DNA of 64,000 bases from CAYWYR01 sp964462685 (lineage in GTDB: Bacteria; Bacteroidota; Ignavibacteria; Kapaibacteriales; UBA2268): the NCBI GenBank assembly GCA_964462685.1, contig CAYWYR010000016.1:1-64000 (forward strand), in the 5' to 3' direction. The notes below the pieces were generated by a model. That model saw only the letters and a program-made list of their open reading frames with translations. It did not search any database and was not told the DNA's origin. Below are positions 18,284 to 28,300 of the stretch, piece by piece; the first letter of the stretch is position 1; each line of letters starts with the position of its first letter. A program made the position numbers and the translations under genes.

Positions 18284-19789
18284 ATGAATTCTGAATTATT
18301 CCTGCTTTCACCAATTATCTGGATAGTTGTTGTAGCATTGATCGGCATCACATTAGATGCAATAAACCAGAAAAATGCCAACATCGGCTATTTTGCGGCA
18401 CTTGCGGGCTTAATCGGCTCTGGTGTTTTATCCGCTATGACTCTCGGTGTATCCAAATCGAGCATAATAGCTCTATACAAAGTACCTGAAACCTTACTAA
18501 CACACGGTACAGTATCATTTGGCGGTTTAGGTGCATACTTTGATATACTTTTCTGTATAGCAGGGGTACTTACAGTAATAGCCAGCAGAAATTATATAAC
18601 ACTGGAAAACCGAAACACTTCGGAGTATTATAACCTGATTCTGTTCGCTGTTGCTGGTATGATGATTATAGCTCATTCAAAGCATCTGCTAACGCTCTTT
18701 ATCGGTATAGAAACGATGTCCGTTACCTTCTATATCCTATCAGGTTATTTCAGACATTCTGCCAAATCGGTTGAAGCCTCACTTAAGTATTTCCTTCTGG
18801 GAGCTTTCTCTACTGGTTTCCTGCTATACGGTATGGCGATGCTATACGGAGCAACTGGCACAATGTATCTCGGCTATGGACCTGGTGGGCTGGATATAGC
18901 AACTGCAGTATCTAAAGGAATGATATCCAACTATTATTTCCTGGCTATAGGTATTGGTATGATGATAGTGGGTCTCGCATTCAAAGTTGCGGCTTTCCCA
19001 TTCCATCAGTGGGCTCCAGATGTATATACAGGAGCGCCCACAGTTGTATCAGCATTCATGAGTACCGCAGGTAAGGGAGCGGCTCTGCTTTCTCTTATCA
19101 TTGTAGCGTATTACAGTTTCTTCCCTACAGGTGCCGAGCAAGTAATCGGTAATACTGAAAGCGCGATATTCGTCATCGCCGTTATATCGGCCTTGACGAT
19201 GCTGGCCGGTAATATCTCCGCTCTGGTACAGAAGAACGTAAAACGTATGCTAGCTTTCTCTTCCGTGGCTCACGCCGGTTATCTGCTTATGGGTATCGTC
19301 GCTAATTCCCCAGAAGGATGGAACGCCATAGTTTATTATATCACAGCATACACATTCATGCAGATCGGTGCTTTCGTTGTGGTATCCTTGCTAGAAAGAG
19401 ATACTGATCGGAACCAGGAAATCGAAGATTATTCTGGTCTGTATAAATCCAATCCAGTACTGGCCTTCATTATGGCGGTATTTATGTTCTCTCTAGCAGG
19501 TATCCCGCCTATGGCTGGATTCTTCGGTAAGTATTACCTCTTTAGTGCTGCTATTCAATCAGGATATACCTGGCTGACAGTAATCGCTGTTATATCTTCG
19601 ATAATATCAATGTACTTTTATATAGGCTTAGTGCTTCAGATGTACTTTAAAGATAGAGAAGAAGGCGAACAGCTTACCTCTATAGGCGGGGGCGGGAAGT
19701 GGGTTGTATATATTTCTGTGGCAGCGGTATTCGCACTTGGATTTGTTCCGATGCTGATAACAGATATCACAACTAACTTGTTCCCTTAA
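18284..19789 (+). CDS. nuoN: NADH-quinone oxidoreductase subunit N
   Basis: The 501-residue membrane-arm subunit N of complex I shows the conserved segments FIGIETMSVTFYILSGYFR, VAAFPFHQWAPDVYTGAPT and KNVKRMLAFSSVAHAGYLL. The late helix GIPPMAGFFGKYYLF is also present. It is the last of the nuoLMN trio; the next gene (a thioredoxin-like lipoprotein) follows after about 70 bp and may share the transcript. No terminator is evident in the spacer, only a weak GAAAC/GTTTC repeat. Confidence 0.95.
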   Translation: MNSELFLLSPIIWIVVVALIGITLDAINQKNANIGYFAALAGLIGSGVLSAMTLGVSKSSIIALYKVPETLLTHGTVSFGGLGAYFDILFCIAGVLTVIASRNYITLENRNTSEYYNLILFAVAGMMIIAHSKHLLTLFIGIETMSVTFYILSGYFRHSAKSVEASLKYFLLGAFSTGFLLYGMAMLYGATGTMYLGYGPGGLDIATAVSKGMISNYYFLAIGIGMMIVGLAFKVAAFPFHQWAPDVYTGAPTVVSAFMSTAGKGAALLSLIIVAYYSFFPTGAEQVIGNTESAIFVIAVISALTMLAGNISALVQKNVKRMLAFSSVAHAGYLLMGIVANSPEGWNAIVYYITAYTFMQIGAFVVVSLLERDTDRNQEIEDYSGLYKSNPVLAFIMAVFMFSLAGIPPMAGFFGKYYLFSAAIQSGYTWLTVIAVISSIISMYFYIGLVLQMYFKDREEGEQLTSIGGGGKWVVYISVAAVFALGFVPMLITDITTNLFP

Positions 19790-19861
19790 TAGTATTTTAA
19801 GAGACTGAAACAATTAAACGTTTCGATCTGTTAGATATCAAAATAACAAACATTATATTTG

Positions 19862-20374
19862 ATGAGTATGAGAAAATTACTGATTCCAATTGCCGCACTA
19901 TCTTCACTTTTCTTTTCCTGCGAAGATAACACAACTGATCCTGCTGACTTTGAAGCTACAGAATTAACAGTAGCCGATCTTAGAAGTAATCCAGGATTCT
20001 CAGATTTTCTCATCACCTATAATGATTATACTCCTGACAATACTCTAGTACAACAGATATCAGAGAACTTTGATGAAGGCTCTGAAACAATAGCGATTTT
20101 TGTTAAGCCTTCTTGTAGTTGTACTAATACCCAAGAAACTTTACCACACTTTATTAAGGCCCTTGATGAAGCGGGAGTAGGTAGCGAGAATATTAAAGTA
20201 TTTTCTATGAGAGAGGAAAATAACCTGCATCCTTATAGCGAGTCTTTATCAATCCGAAAACTACCAGAGTTTCATGTTATTCGCGATGGCGAGTTTGTCT
20301 ATTCTATAGTTGACAGTATGGAAGCTGGCGGTGGTATGCCGATTGAGTTCTATGCTGCCGAATCATTAAAATAA
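19862..20374 (+). CDS. Thioredoxin-like lipoprotein with a CSC motif
   Basis: Taking the ATG at 19862 (the frame extends only one TTG further), the product has 170 residues. A short hydrophobic signal ends in LFFSC, with Cys20 the likely lipidation site, followed by an acidic EDNTTD spacer. The domain has a thioredoxin outline: the strand TIAIFVKPSC, Cys85-Ser-Cys87 where a CxxC would normally sit, a helix, and the cis-Pro strand LPEFHVIRDGEFVYSI near 134-149. A CxC pair suggests a redox or metal-binding role at the membrane rather than standard oxidoreductase activity. I do not recognise a named family. It follows nuoN on the same strand. Confidence 0.7.
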   Translation: MSMRKLLIPIAALSSLFFSCEDNTTDPADFEATELTVADLRSNPGFSDFLITYNDYTPDNTLVQQISENFDEGSETIAIFVKPSCSCTNTQETLPHFIKALDEAGVGSENIKVFSMREENNLHPYSESLSIRKLPEFHVIRDGEFVYSIVDSMEAGGGMPIEFYAAESLK

Positions 20375-20393
20375 CGCCTCAAGAATTAACCAA

Positions 20394-20804
20394 ATGGCAT
20401 ACTGGATAATCAAATCTGATCCCGATTCATATTCATTCTCGGATATGAAAAGAGATAAAGAAACCACATGGGATGGGGTTAGGAATTACCAAGCTCGTAA
20501 TAATCTGCGAGATATGGCACCGGGAGATAAATGCGTTTTCTATATGTCGGTATCCGATAAAGCTGCTATCGGCGTAGTAGAAGTTAAAGCAGAGGCAATC
20601 CAGGACCCCACTACCGATGACCCGCGATGGGTAGCTCCGTTGGTAACCTTTGAAAAAGAGTTTGCCAGGCCAGTGCACTTAAAAGAATTCAAGGCAGATG
20701 ACATCCTAAAAGAGACACCGCTGGTGAAACAGTCACGCCTATCTGTATGCCCTATCACCGAAGAACAATATGATAGGATACTCGATTTAGGGATGGATTC
20801 CTAA
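20394..20804 (+). CDS. EVE-domain (THYN1-like) protein
   Basis: The 136-residue protein is a single EVE domain: MAYWIIKSDPDSYSFSDM at the start, then TWDGVRNYQARNNLRDM, GDKCVFYMSVSD and IGVVEV. This is the full THYN1-like arrangement of the PUA-related fold. EVE domains bind modified bases in DNA or RNA, and some act in modification-dependent defence while others are of unknown housekeeping role. Nothing around it is a defence gene, so a housekeeping role is more likely. It lies 20 bp after the lipoprotein gene and is convergent with the glycosyltransferase. Confidence 0.9.
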   Translation: MAYWIIKSDPDSYSFSDMKRDKETTWDGVRNYQARNNLRDMAPGDKCVFYMSVSDKAAIGVVEVKAEAIQDPTTDDPRWVAPLVTFEKEFARPVHLKEFKADDILKETPLVKQSRLSVCPITEEQYDRILDLGMDS

Positions 20805-20816
20805 GAAGGTTCTCTT

Positions 20817-21848
20817 CTATATAATCTCTTTTATGCTTATACTCTCCATACATTTGTGATGTCCGAGCGGGCACTCGATAGTTCCGTGAATGGAGCATGG
20901 AGAACAGTCCAGCCCTTTATATACTATCTTATCTCTTTCACCTGTAGGATAGAATCCGAAATATGGAGATGTTGGGCCAAATATAGTAGTAACTGGAGTT
21001 CCATGAAGATTAGCTAAATGTGTAGGTGCTGAGTCATTTGAGTAAACCCTATCGGATTGTGATACTAAATATGCAGTCTCAACCAGTTTTAAGCTGCCAG
21101 CTAGATCTATAGCATCGCTATTTTCAACTATATGAGCCGTAAGCGATTTCTCGCTTTCAGTACCACAAATATATACCTGACCATTTTTTGCGAGCTCATT
21201 TGAAAGATCAGTAAATCCCTTTGGCGTATATCTTTTCGTAGGCCATACCGAACCAGGGAAAATAAGATAAAAAGCTTTTTGATCTGATCTTGTTTGAGCG
21301 AGTATCATATCTACTCTGGACTTAGTTGTATTGGTATATTCGATATTACAATAAGGCTTATATTCATCTTGTGTTATAAGATTATAAAAAGATTTTAATC
21401 TTTCAAGTTCATGTATACCTTTTATATATTTGATTGATTTACCAAGGTATATAAACTTACCTTGGGATGTATTGTACCTAAGTTTTTGAATTTTGACTCT
21501 CACTTTAGCCGCGATTTTTGAGGATCTGAACCCAGGATGTAGATTTATATAAAAATCTGGCTTGAACTTATTAATAGCATTAACAATATATTCTATACCT
21601 GTAGAGCCACTATTTTCATTTCTTTTATCGTAGGGTATTACATCATCTATTTGTTTAATTGACTGAGCTATATCAACTAGTGCGGGCGGTACTATAATTA
21701 CTACCTTGAAATTACCAGAGGAATTCTTTAAAGCCGCAGCGAAACGAAGACTAATAAGCACATCACCAATAAATCCCATTGAATATATAACGATAGTATT
21801 CTTAGGAGATAATCTTGCTTGTTTGTTGCCTGTTTTTTTATCAAACAT
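20817..21848 (-). CDS. Glycosyltransferase family 9 (heptosyltransferase-like)
   Basis: This 343-residue GT-B enzyme starts at the ATG at 21848; the frame reaches TTG at 21851. The N-terminal half has the Rossmann start NTIVIYSMGFIGDVLISLRF, and the C-terminal half has FPGSVWPTKRYTPKGF and the GT9 nucleotide-sugar loop NDSAPTHLANLHGTPVTTIF. GT9 enzymes add ADP-heptose or a related sugar to the lipopolysaccharide core. A cysteine-rich tail (CSPCSIHGTIECPLGHHKC) is typical of GT9 proteins. The first 8 bases overlap the end of the upstream acyltransferase gene (ATGTTTGA), so the two are coupled, consistent with joint lipid A/core synthesis. Confidence 0.88.
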   Translation of the reverse strand: MFDKKTGNKQARLSPKNTIVIYSMGFIGDVLISLRFAAALKNSSGNFKVVIIVPPALVDIAQSIKQIDDVIPYDKRNENSGSTGIEYIVNAINKFKPDFYINLHPGFRSSKIAAKVRVKIQKLRYNTSQGKFIYLGKSIKYIKGIHELERLKSFYNLITQDEYKPYCNIEYTNTTKSRVDMILAQTRSDQKAFYLIFPGSVWPTKRYTPKGFTDLSNELAKNGQVYICGTESEKSLTAHIVENSDAIDLAGSLKLVETAYLVSQSDRVYSNDSAPTHLANLHGTPVTTIFGPTSPYFGFYPTGERDKIVYKGLDCSPCSIHGTIECPLGHHKCMESISIKEII

Positions 21849-22725
21849 CAAACTTCCAACGATTGTGTTGCCAAGCCCATAGCTCAGGTCTCTTTCTGAT
21901 ATGATCCTCTAGTATCTTAACATGCCTACCAGTAAGCTCTTCTACGGGGTTTTCAAACCTTTCTAGCCCAATTCTATCAACTTCCTTCAATTCCACCTCA
22001 TAGCGCCCATCTGGCAGCCTGTTGGCAAAACCCATCACGATTGGTATGTCGTATTTAAAGGATAGAGCTGCAGGCGACTCGTGAGTCGCTGCTTTCCTTC
22101 CGAAAAAATCAACATACACATCTTTATCTTTTGTGGCTCTTTGATCAGCGAGAAGTGCTAGAATGCCTTTATGATTGATAACTTCGAGCATAGGCCTTGC
22201 CGCCTTACCCATATCGATAATATTGTTGCCCCACTTACCTCTCAGGCTTATCAGCTTTTTGTTGACTGTATCATTATTCTGATATTTGACAATCACGTTA
22301 ACTGTTTCATCCTGCAAAAGCCCTGCTGTAATGGCGAGAAACTCCCAATTACCATAGTGGCCCGAAAGAAGAATAAGGCCTTTACCACGGGAATGAAGCC
22401 TCGAGATCATCATAGGATTGCGATAAACCACTCTTCCCATTATCTCAGAATCCGTGCAGTTTTCACTTTTAAGAAGTTCAGCCATAGTTATTCCGAGATT
22501 GCGGTAACTTGAGGCAGCAATAGATTTAACTTCTTTTAGAGACTTTTCAGGGAAGGCTTTTGAGATATTGTCTAATGTGATTTTGTAACGCTTTCTTGAT
22601 AATCTTGCTAATAGCAGACCTATTTTGGCACCTGAACTTCTAGCCCCTTCCCAGCTTAATACTCTGATATATCTGCCGTAAGCAGAAAGAAGAAGTGCGA
22701 CAGTTCGTTTTAGAATGTCTTGCAT
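21841..22725 (-). CDS. LpxL/HtrB-type lipid A acyltransferase
   Basis: The 294-residue protein belongs to the lysophospholipid acyltransferase group that adds secondary acyl chains to lipid A precursors at the inner membrane. The catalytic HX4E motif is SGHYGNWEFL with His123 and Glu128. Downstream blocks LLADQRATKDKDVYVDFFG and THESPAALSFKYDIPIV are typical of LpxL. The end WAWQHNRWK matches the family's W-x-HxRW signature. The gene is 22 bp after the GWxTD gene and overlaps the glycosyltransferase gene by 8 bp, forming a three-gene run. Confidence 0.9.
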   Translation of the reverse strand: MQDILKRTVALLLSAYGRYIRVLSWEGARSSGAKIGLLLARLSRKRYKITLDNISKAFPEKSLKEVKSIAASSYRNLGITMAELLKSENCTDSEIMGRVVYRNPMMISRLHSRGKGLILLSGHYGNWEFLAITAGLLQDETVNVIVKYQNNDTVNKKLISLRGKWGNNIIDMGKAARPMLEVINHKGILALLADQRATKDKDVYVDFFGRKAATHESPAALSFKYDIPIVMGFANRLPDGRYEVELKEVDRIGLERFENPVEELTGRHVKILEDHIRKRPELWAWQHNRWKFDV

Positions 22726-22747
22726 AACTTACCTAATACGCTATATG

Positions 22748-24190
22748 CTACCTTGCCCTTGATGCGTTCTGATATCTCTGGAGTTCAAGATCATCTAAAG
22801 CTGGGCGGTACATTTGAATCCAGTTAGGATTTCTCAGTTCGTTCATTGCTGTGGAGTGGACTAAAATGAAATTTCCAGCACCTACATTATCCACAAAGAA
22901 AAACTCTGCCCCACCCTGTACATTTGGATAAAACCATATCTCTGTTGGATGAAGATCGTCTCTCCTGAAAAACTCCTGCCTCTGCTCGGGGAAACCATAG
23001 GTCATTATAATCCTTCCACGTTCAGTTCTCCAACCTTCATCATAATTGCCATAAGAAAAAAACTGATCGGCAAAGTCCGCACGTTTGGAATACTCTTCAA
23101 AAAACTCATTATAAGTTGTTGTAGTATCAGTATCCCTTATAGAATACATAGCGTATATGGCACGTTGCTTTGCCTCGTGGCTTGTAAGCTGTTTGAACTG
23201 GCCTCTTTCAAAATCAGATAATATATAGCTGAGTTTTTCAAATTCAGTTTTGATATCATTTTCATCCATAGTACTAAACACGGATTTCTCGAAAGAGAGC
23301 GACTCAAAAAACGGAGTATTCTGGCTTGGGCCAATTTCGGGATTTTCTAGATACACCTTCTTTAAAGGTGAGCTTGCAAGCAGTTCCCCTTTTTCGTTTT
23401 TGATCAAACTCTTAATATAATAAACCCCTGTTGGCCTACCAGCCATCGGTATAGAGACTACCCTACCTATTGTTTCCATAGGGTCATAATCAATTGATTG
23501 ATCATATATCTTAAATTTAGAGTAATCTAAAAGCAGATCTACAACAGTGATCTTCCCCAATCCATCTGAATTATCAAGATAAGCTTCATAATAATACTGT
23601 AGAAATGCATCTGTACCTATATACTGCCGCGTTGGTAGGGGAATCATATAGAATCCGTGTTTCTCGAATTCGGCTTTCCATTTTACTTCAGATTTTTCTT
23701 TTTGTTGGATACCATAGGATATCTGGAAATCTGAAAAAGACTTACCCAAACTGTAGTCAGGTACAACCATTTCCAATTGGAACGAATCGATATTGATTGG
23801 GATAGTGAGGTCTTTTTTATTTTTTACTTTTTGTGATACTAAAATATCAGTCTTGTATTTACCAGGTTTTAAAGTAAGTTTCTCTGTTCCTAAAAGCACA
23901 TTTTCATATCTTACACCGGTTTGATCATAACTGCCAAACATTTGTTTGGCCCATACAATAGTATCTGTCTCGTCCAACTGATTTGTGAGCATCAGCCTGA
24001 TTGAATAATTAGCTACCGAACTATCTAATCCCCCCATATATTGGAGATCACTATCCCTGAAGGAATAATAAATCTCGACTAAACTTCTGTTTCCGGTAGT
24101 GCTTTTAAAAGTAGCATAGTCCACCCTCATCGCTGATAAATCTATAAGCGACAAAGCTAGAAAAAAAATATATATCAGGTATGATCTCAT
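22748..24190 (-). CDS. GWxTD-domain secreted protein
   Basis: This 480-residue protein has a signal peptide (about 1-20) and a C-terminal GWxTD domain: GWRTERGRIIMTYGFPEQ at 386-403, followed by PTEIWFYPNV, EFFFVDN and FILVHS. The family consensus D is E here. The domain is defined by conservation only and its role is not known; it is widespread in lineages with T9SS-like envelopes. The first 300 residues are beta-rich, with many Y/F/D strands. The ATG at 24190 is directly preceded by the T-run of an intrinsic terminator, with no Shine-Dalgarno, so expression needs readthrough or a promoter within the hairpin region. Confidence 0.85.
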   Translation of the reverse strand: MRSYLIYIFFLALSLIDLSAMRVDYATFKSTTGNRSLVEIYYSFRDSDLQYMGGLDSSVANYSIRLMLTNQLDETDTIVWAKQMFGSYDQTGVRYENVLLGTEKLTLKPGKYKTDILVSQKVKNKKDLTIPINIDSFQLEMVVPDYSLGKSFSDFQISYGIQQKEKSEVKWKAEFEKHGFYMIPLPTRQYIGTDAFLQYYYEAYLDNSDGLGKITVVDLLLDYSKFKIYDQSIDYDPMETIGRVVSIPMAGRPTGVYYIKSLIKNEKGELLASSPLKKVYLENPEIGPSQNTPFFESLSFEKSVFSTMDENDIKTEFEKLSYILSDFERGQFKQLTSHEAKQRAIYAMYSIRDTDTTTTYNEFFEEYSKRADFADQFFSYGNYDEGWRTERGRIIMTYGFPEQRQEFFRRDDLHPTEIWFYPNVQGGAEFFFVDNVGAGNFILVHSTAMNELRNPNWIQMYRPALDDLELQRYQNASRAR

Positions 24191-24195
24191 AAAAA

Positions 24196-24219
24196 AAGCC
24201 GTCCTGTAATAGACGGCTT
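24196..24219 (-). terminator. Terminator abutting the GWxTD start codon
   Basis: The 8-bp arms AAGCCGTC (24196-24203) and GACGGCTT (24212-24219) have an 8-nt loop. Leftward, the stem is followed by seven T residues and then immediately the ATG at 24190. It should end transcripts from the PorV-like gene and so limits transcription into the next gene. Confidence 0.85.
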
Positions 24220-24278
24220 GTATTGTTTAGGGTTACATATCAAACTGGTATCTTGATAATAGGATTATGTCGGTGGAT

Positions 24279-25319
24279 TTATTGATCCAGAACAACGTCA
24301 ACACTTATTCTGTGAATAAGGCCGAGGCTTTCCGTCAGATCCATACTGTAATCTAAAGCGGCAGTAAAGTTACCTGTAAAGTAATTAATACCTACACCCC
24401 AAGATAAGCCAAGTTGGCTGTGGTTGAAAAGGTATCCCGCTCTTGCGAAAAACATTTCATCATAGGCGTACTCCGCACCGATGGCACCCTGTTCAGGGCT
24501 ATCTGCATAGGTGATAAAATCAGCTTCAGCGGAAACGGAGTGAACATCTTCAGACCATACTTCAGCACCTACTCCAGCCCTGAATGTAAGAGGCATAGAA
24601 TAAGGGCTTGTAATTAAACCCGCATCATTCGGAGCTCTCCGATCACCTTCGATCAGTGAGACTGTAGTATTAAGGTCTGTACCTTCGTACTGAGTCTGGC
24701 CGCCGAGATTGTGAATGGAGAATCCTATCTTTAGCCCGTAAAGCTGAGTATCGTATTGTGTACCAACATCAAACACGATATTATTAGCACGCAATTCGGC
24801 AAAGCTATTGCTCACCATTTTACCAGTAATACCAAAAGCGAACTGCTCTGTCAGGTATCCGGCAAAAGTAAGACCGAACGACATATCCGCTATGCTATAT
24901 GTAGCTCCTGTTCCGTTGTCATCGATCAGCGTAGTGATGGGAATTCCAGTCGCGCCGAAAGTATTAAAATGACCCGCTACAACAAACTGGTCGCTAATTG
25001 CATAAGAGGCAGCAGCGAAATTATGACCGAAATCGCCAAAGTAAGGAGATGTAGCAGCATAAGCTGAAACGCCTTCTACTTGTGCAACCCCTGCAGGGTT
25101 CCAGTGTATAGATGAAAGATCATTAGTAAGGGCGCCATTAGCTCCAGCCATACCTGCACCACGAGCACCCACCCCTATTTTAAGGAAGCCGCTTCCGGCT
25201 CCACCAACTTTTACGAAATCTTCAGGATTAGAAGAACCCCTAGGTCGTGTTACATCTTCTGCAGTAGCCGTTGACGCAGCAAAAGCAACCGCAAAAGCAA
25301 TCAATATATATTTCTTCAT
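24279..25319 (-). CDS. PorV/PorQ-family outer-membrane protein
   Basis: The 346-residue protein has a signal peptide (1-20) and the PorV/PorQ opening GSGFLKIGVGARGAGMAGA near 42-60, then SSIHWNPAGVAQ. A FadL-like long barrel follows, with alternating hydrophobic strands to the C-terminus. In characterised T9SS, PorV shuttles cargo from the translocon to the attachment complex, and PorQ-like paralogues have related roles. This copy sits right after the 1729-residue secreted protein and 79 bp from it, suggesting it serves that protein. The other T9SS genes are not in the window, so a dedicated paralogue is as likely as the main PorV. Confidence 0.88.
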   Translation of the reverse strand: MKKYILIAFAVAFAASTATAEDVTRPRGSSNPEDFVKVGGAGSGFLKIGVGARGAGMAGANGALTNDLSSIHWNPAGVAQVEGVSAYAATSPYFGDFGHNFAAASYAISDQFVVAGHFNTFGATGIPITTLIDDNGTGATYSIADMSFGLTFAGYLTEQFAFGITGKMVSNSFAELRANNIVFDVGTQYDTQLYGLKIGFSIHNLGGQTQYEGTDLNTTVSLIEGDRRAPNDAGLITSPYSMPLTFRAGVGAEVWSEDVHSVSAEADFITYADSPEQGAIGAEYAYDEMFFARAGYLFNHSQLGLSWGVGINYFTGNFTAALDYSMDLTESLGLIHRISVDVVLDQ

Positions 25320-25398
25320 AGTTATTTTACTTTTTATATCGGCTATTGGCTGATCAGGTAGTTACCAGACCAGCCATAGACGAAAGGTTCTTTAACAA

Positions 25399-28300
25399 TT
25401 AATCCTGAACGATTCTGAAACTACCTACAACAAGCGAGAACGTTTTGAGAGTCTCAGCACCATCCGGTGTGTAGATTCTCGCAACTAAGCTCTGGCTCTG
25501 TACCCTGAGACCGCTATCGGTAAGTAGATCCCATACAGCAACTGACTCTCTATCAGCTTCTAGCGATAGCTCATCGTGCTGTATCTCTCTTACAAGTTCA
25601 CCTGTTACAGTGTAGATTTCAATAGTACATACTGGAGGAAGTTTAGTGAAGTGAATCCTAGCATCATAAGGTGATACCTGAGCCTGGTGTGTAATGTAAT
25701 AAGGATTAGGAACTACATTTACACCATCCATCATACCATCAGTGTAGCTTTGCGGGCCAGTAGGGCTATCTGAAGGAACGCCGCCCCTAACTACATAAGT
25801 TAAAGTAGCACCATCATAAGGAAGCCCTTGAACGCCACCTTTTATGTTAAACACAAGTTCATCACCAGCACCCAAGTCGTTACCGAACCTTTTCAGGCCG
25901 TTTACAATATACTTATCTCCATCCTGTTCGAATCCATATAATAACTGATTTGGCGCTCCAGGATCGAAATCACCAACATCAAGTGTATCATATAAACTTC
26001 TTATAGGTCTTCTTAAAGTTGGGTTACCAGGCTGGAATCTACCAATATTTGGATAATCGGTATAGAACTGTGCACCAGAAATATTTATTACATTAACAAA
26101 ATCTATAGTTGTGGTACCATCGGTACTTGTAGCAGATTTGAGATATCGGCCTTGAAAACCAGAATAACTACTATCTTGTGTTGAAACGTTTTCAGGAGGA
26201 ACAGCAAATGACCAATCCGCAACAATCGGATTAATCTGTTGCTCTCTCACATTCGCCCACGCATAACTCGTTATATTAAAGTTCCCGATAAATTCTTCAG
26301 GATCTCTACCAGCTTCATAAAGATTGATTGGTGAAGGGTATGGAACACCAAATTCATCATCTTCTGGTCCGGTTGCAAACTCACCTATTCTATTAGTAGG
26401 TAATTCTATATGTTCCATAGGTAAGGCTATGTCAACTACAACAGAATCATCAATACCATCAGATGGCCTTTTGTATTCTGTAAGGTTCACCATACTTACT
26501 TCGTGATAAGGTACATTGAATGTCTTAGTCTCCCTTGAGGTAGGTCTTCCAAACTCAAATTCTACTTGCATAGTCTGCTCTTCTCCAAGAGTCATTCTGT
26601 AAGTTCCAGGCCCGTTGTTAAATGTTGCAAATACAGGTTGCGAGTTAGGAACAACTTCTGTTGCTATGATTCGGTTTTCATTATCGAACTGAAAAATTCT
26701 TCCTGGGAATGCTCCGAAAGCTTCTTCGCCAACCTGTTGAGTAGTATTAGTTATCGCAGGGTTAGGAATAGTAGAAGTAGATTCGATATCCCACGGCTGT
26801 ATTCTTGTAGTTATAGGATCGTCAGATATAACTTCAATTGTAGAGTCAGGTCTGAAGATACCGCCGAACTGCCTTAAGTAATAATTAAACTCAAAACTTA
26901 AAGTACCGAGTCCTTTCTGTGTCCATCTGCCAGAGTATATAGATATCTGATCACGGAAGTTCCCAGTAGAGAACTGCCCGCCTTTAATTATTACTGCTTC
27001 TGATCTAGGAGTTCCAATATCATCACGGCTAACAGTATCACCAGTAGTAACATCAGTCTCAATAATCACTGTATCTGCCAATACTAATGAGAAAGTATTC
27101 TCTGTTGGCAAGTTAAAGTTATTATACTCTCCTAATCTACCTTCAAACAAGAAGTTACTCTCAAAAAGAGGCTCGTCATCGGTAAGATTATCTATCTGTA
27201 TGTTAGTGGTATAAAGCCCATAGCTTCTGTCTTCAACTACGTTTTGACCGTTTGTGTACTGAACTTCTGTTAGGGAAGGTACAGAGCTAAAACGTACTTG
27301 AATCGTATCACCAACGAATAATTGCTGTGCTCTATCTTCATCAACAGCAAACAAGTCAAAGCTGTTTAGCGATCCCAAAAGAGAAGTATCAGCAGCTATA
27401 AGATCAAAACTTAACCTTTGGCCAACGGCTGCTGGTTTAGGGATAATCTCAACAACGTTAGGGCTACCTACCTGCTGTCCTGAATTAAGTTTTCTTTCTG
27501 AACCGGAGTTAACGTGACCTTCATCATAAGCAAGTACTCTGTAATAATAAGGTACTTGATTTATGATTTTTTCAGTTCTGCGTACATCACTACTTAGCTC
27601 TACCTGGTTATCACCATCATCATCACCGATATCGATAAATGTTCTATCATTGGTGATCTCAGTCATGTAAGGTACTATTACCTCTACTTTCACCCTCTCG
27701 CTACCAGAGAAATCCGGGAAATCAAGCGTTGCTGCTGCAGAACCTTGCTCTAGTGCGCTATAAATAGTATCTAGAGTTTCCTGTATTCTTTCAAAATTTG
27801 AGAAGCGCATCACGTTTGCTATTTCCTGTTCTGTCTTAGGGTATCTGACTGTAACATAGAAGTTTCCAGTAGGGGTCGCCTCAATTCTTTCTAATCTTAC
27901 TACCGTTACATCTTCACCTAAAGCAGGATCGTAGTAAGTGATTGTGTCTGTGATACTATCGATATCTACTTCAGGAGTAAATGAATTCATATCAGCAATA
28001 AATGCTAAGTTAGCTGTAGCAACCTCGTAAAAGTCTTTTTCATAAAGATAGCATTCTTCTCCATCTCTACCTCCAACATTAGGATCATTCTCCCATCGTG
28101 GATCATCGCAGTCTATTGTAATCTTATTTGTATCAACTTCATTTGTAGCATCATCCCTAGTATAAACTATCGTATCTACTAGTTCAGTTATATATACAAA
28201 TCCATCCTCAGGCCATGATTCAAACTCTTCTTGTGATACTGTTTTAGTAACTAAGTTGTAATAAAGAGGGTTGAATCGAACTATGGAAGGCTTTAGATCC

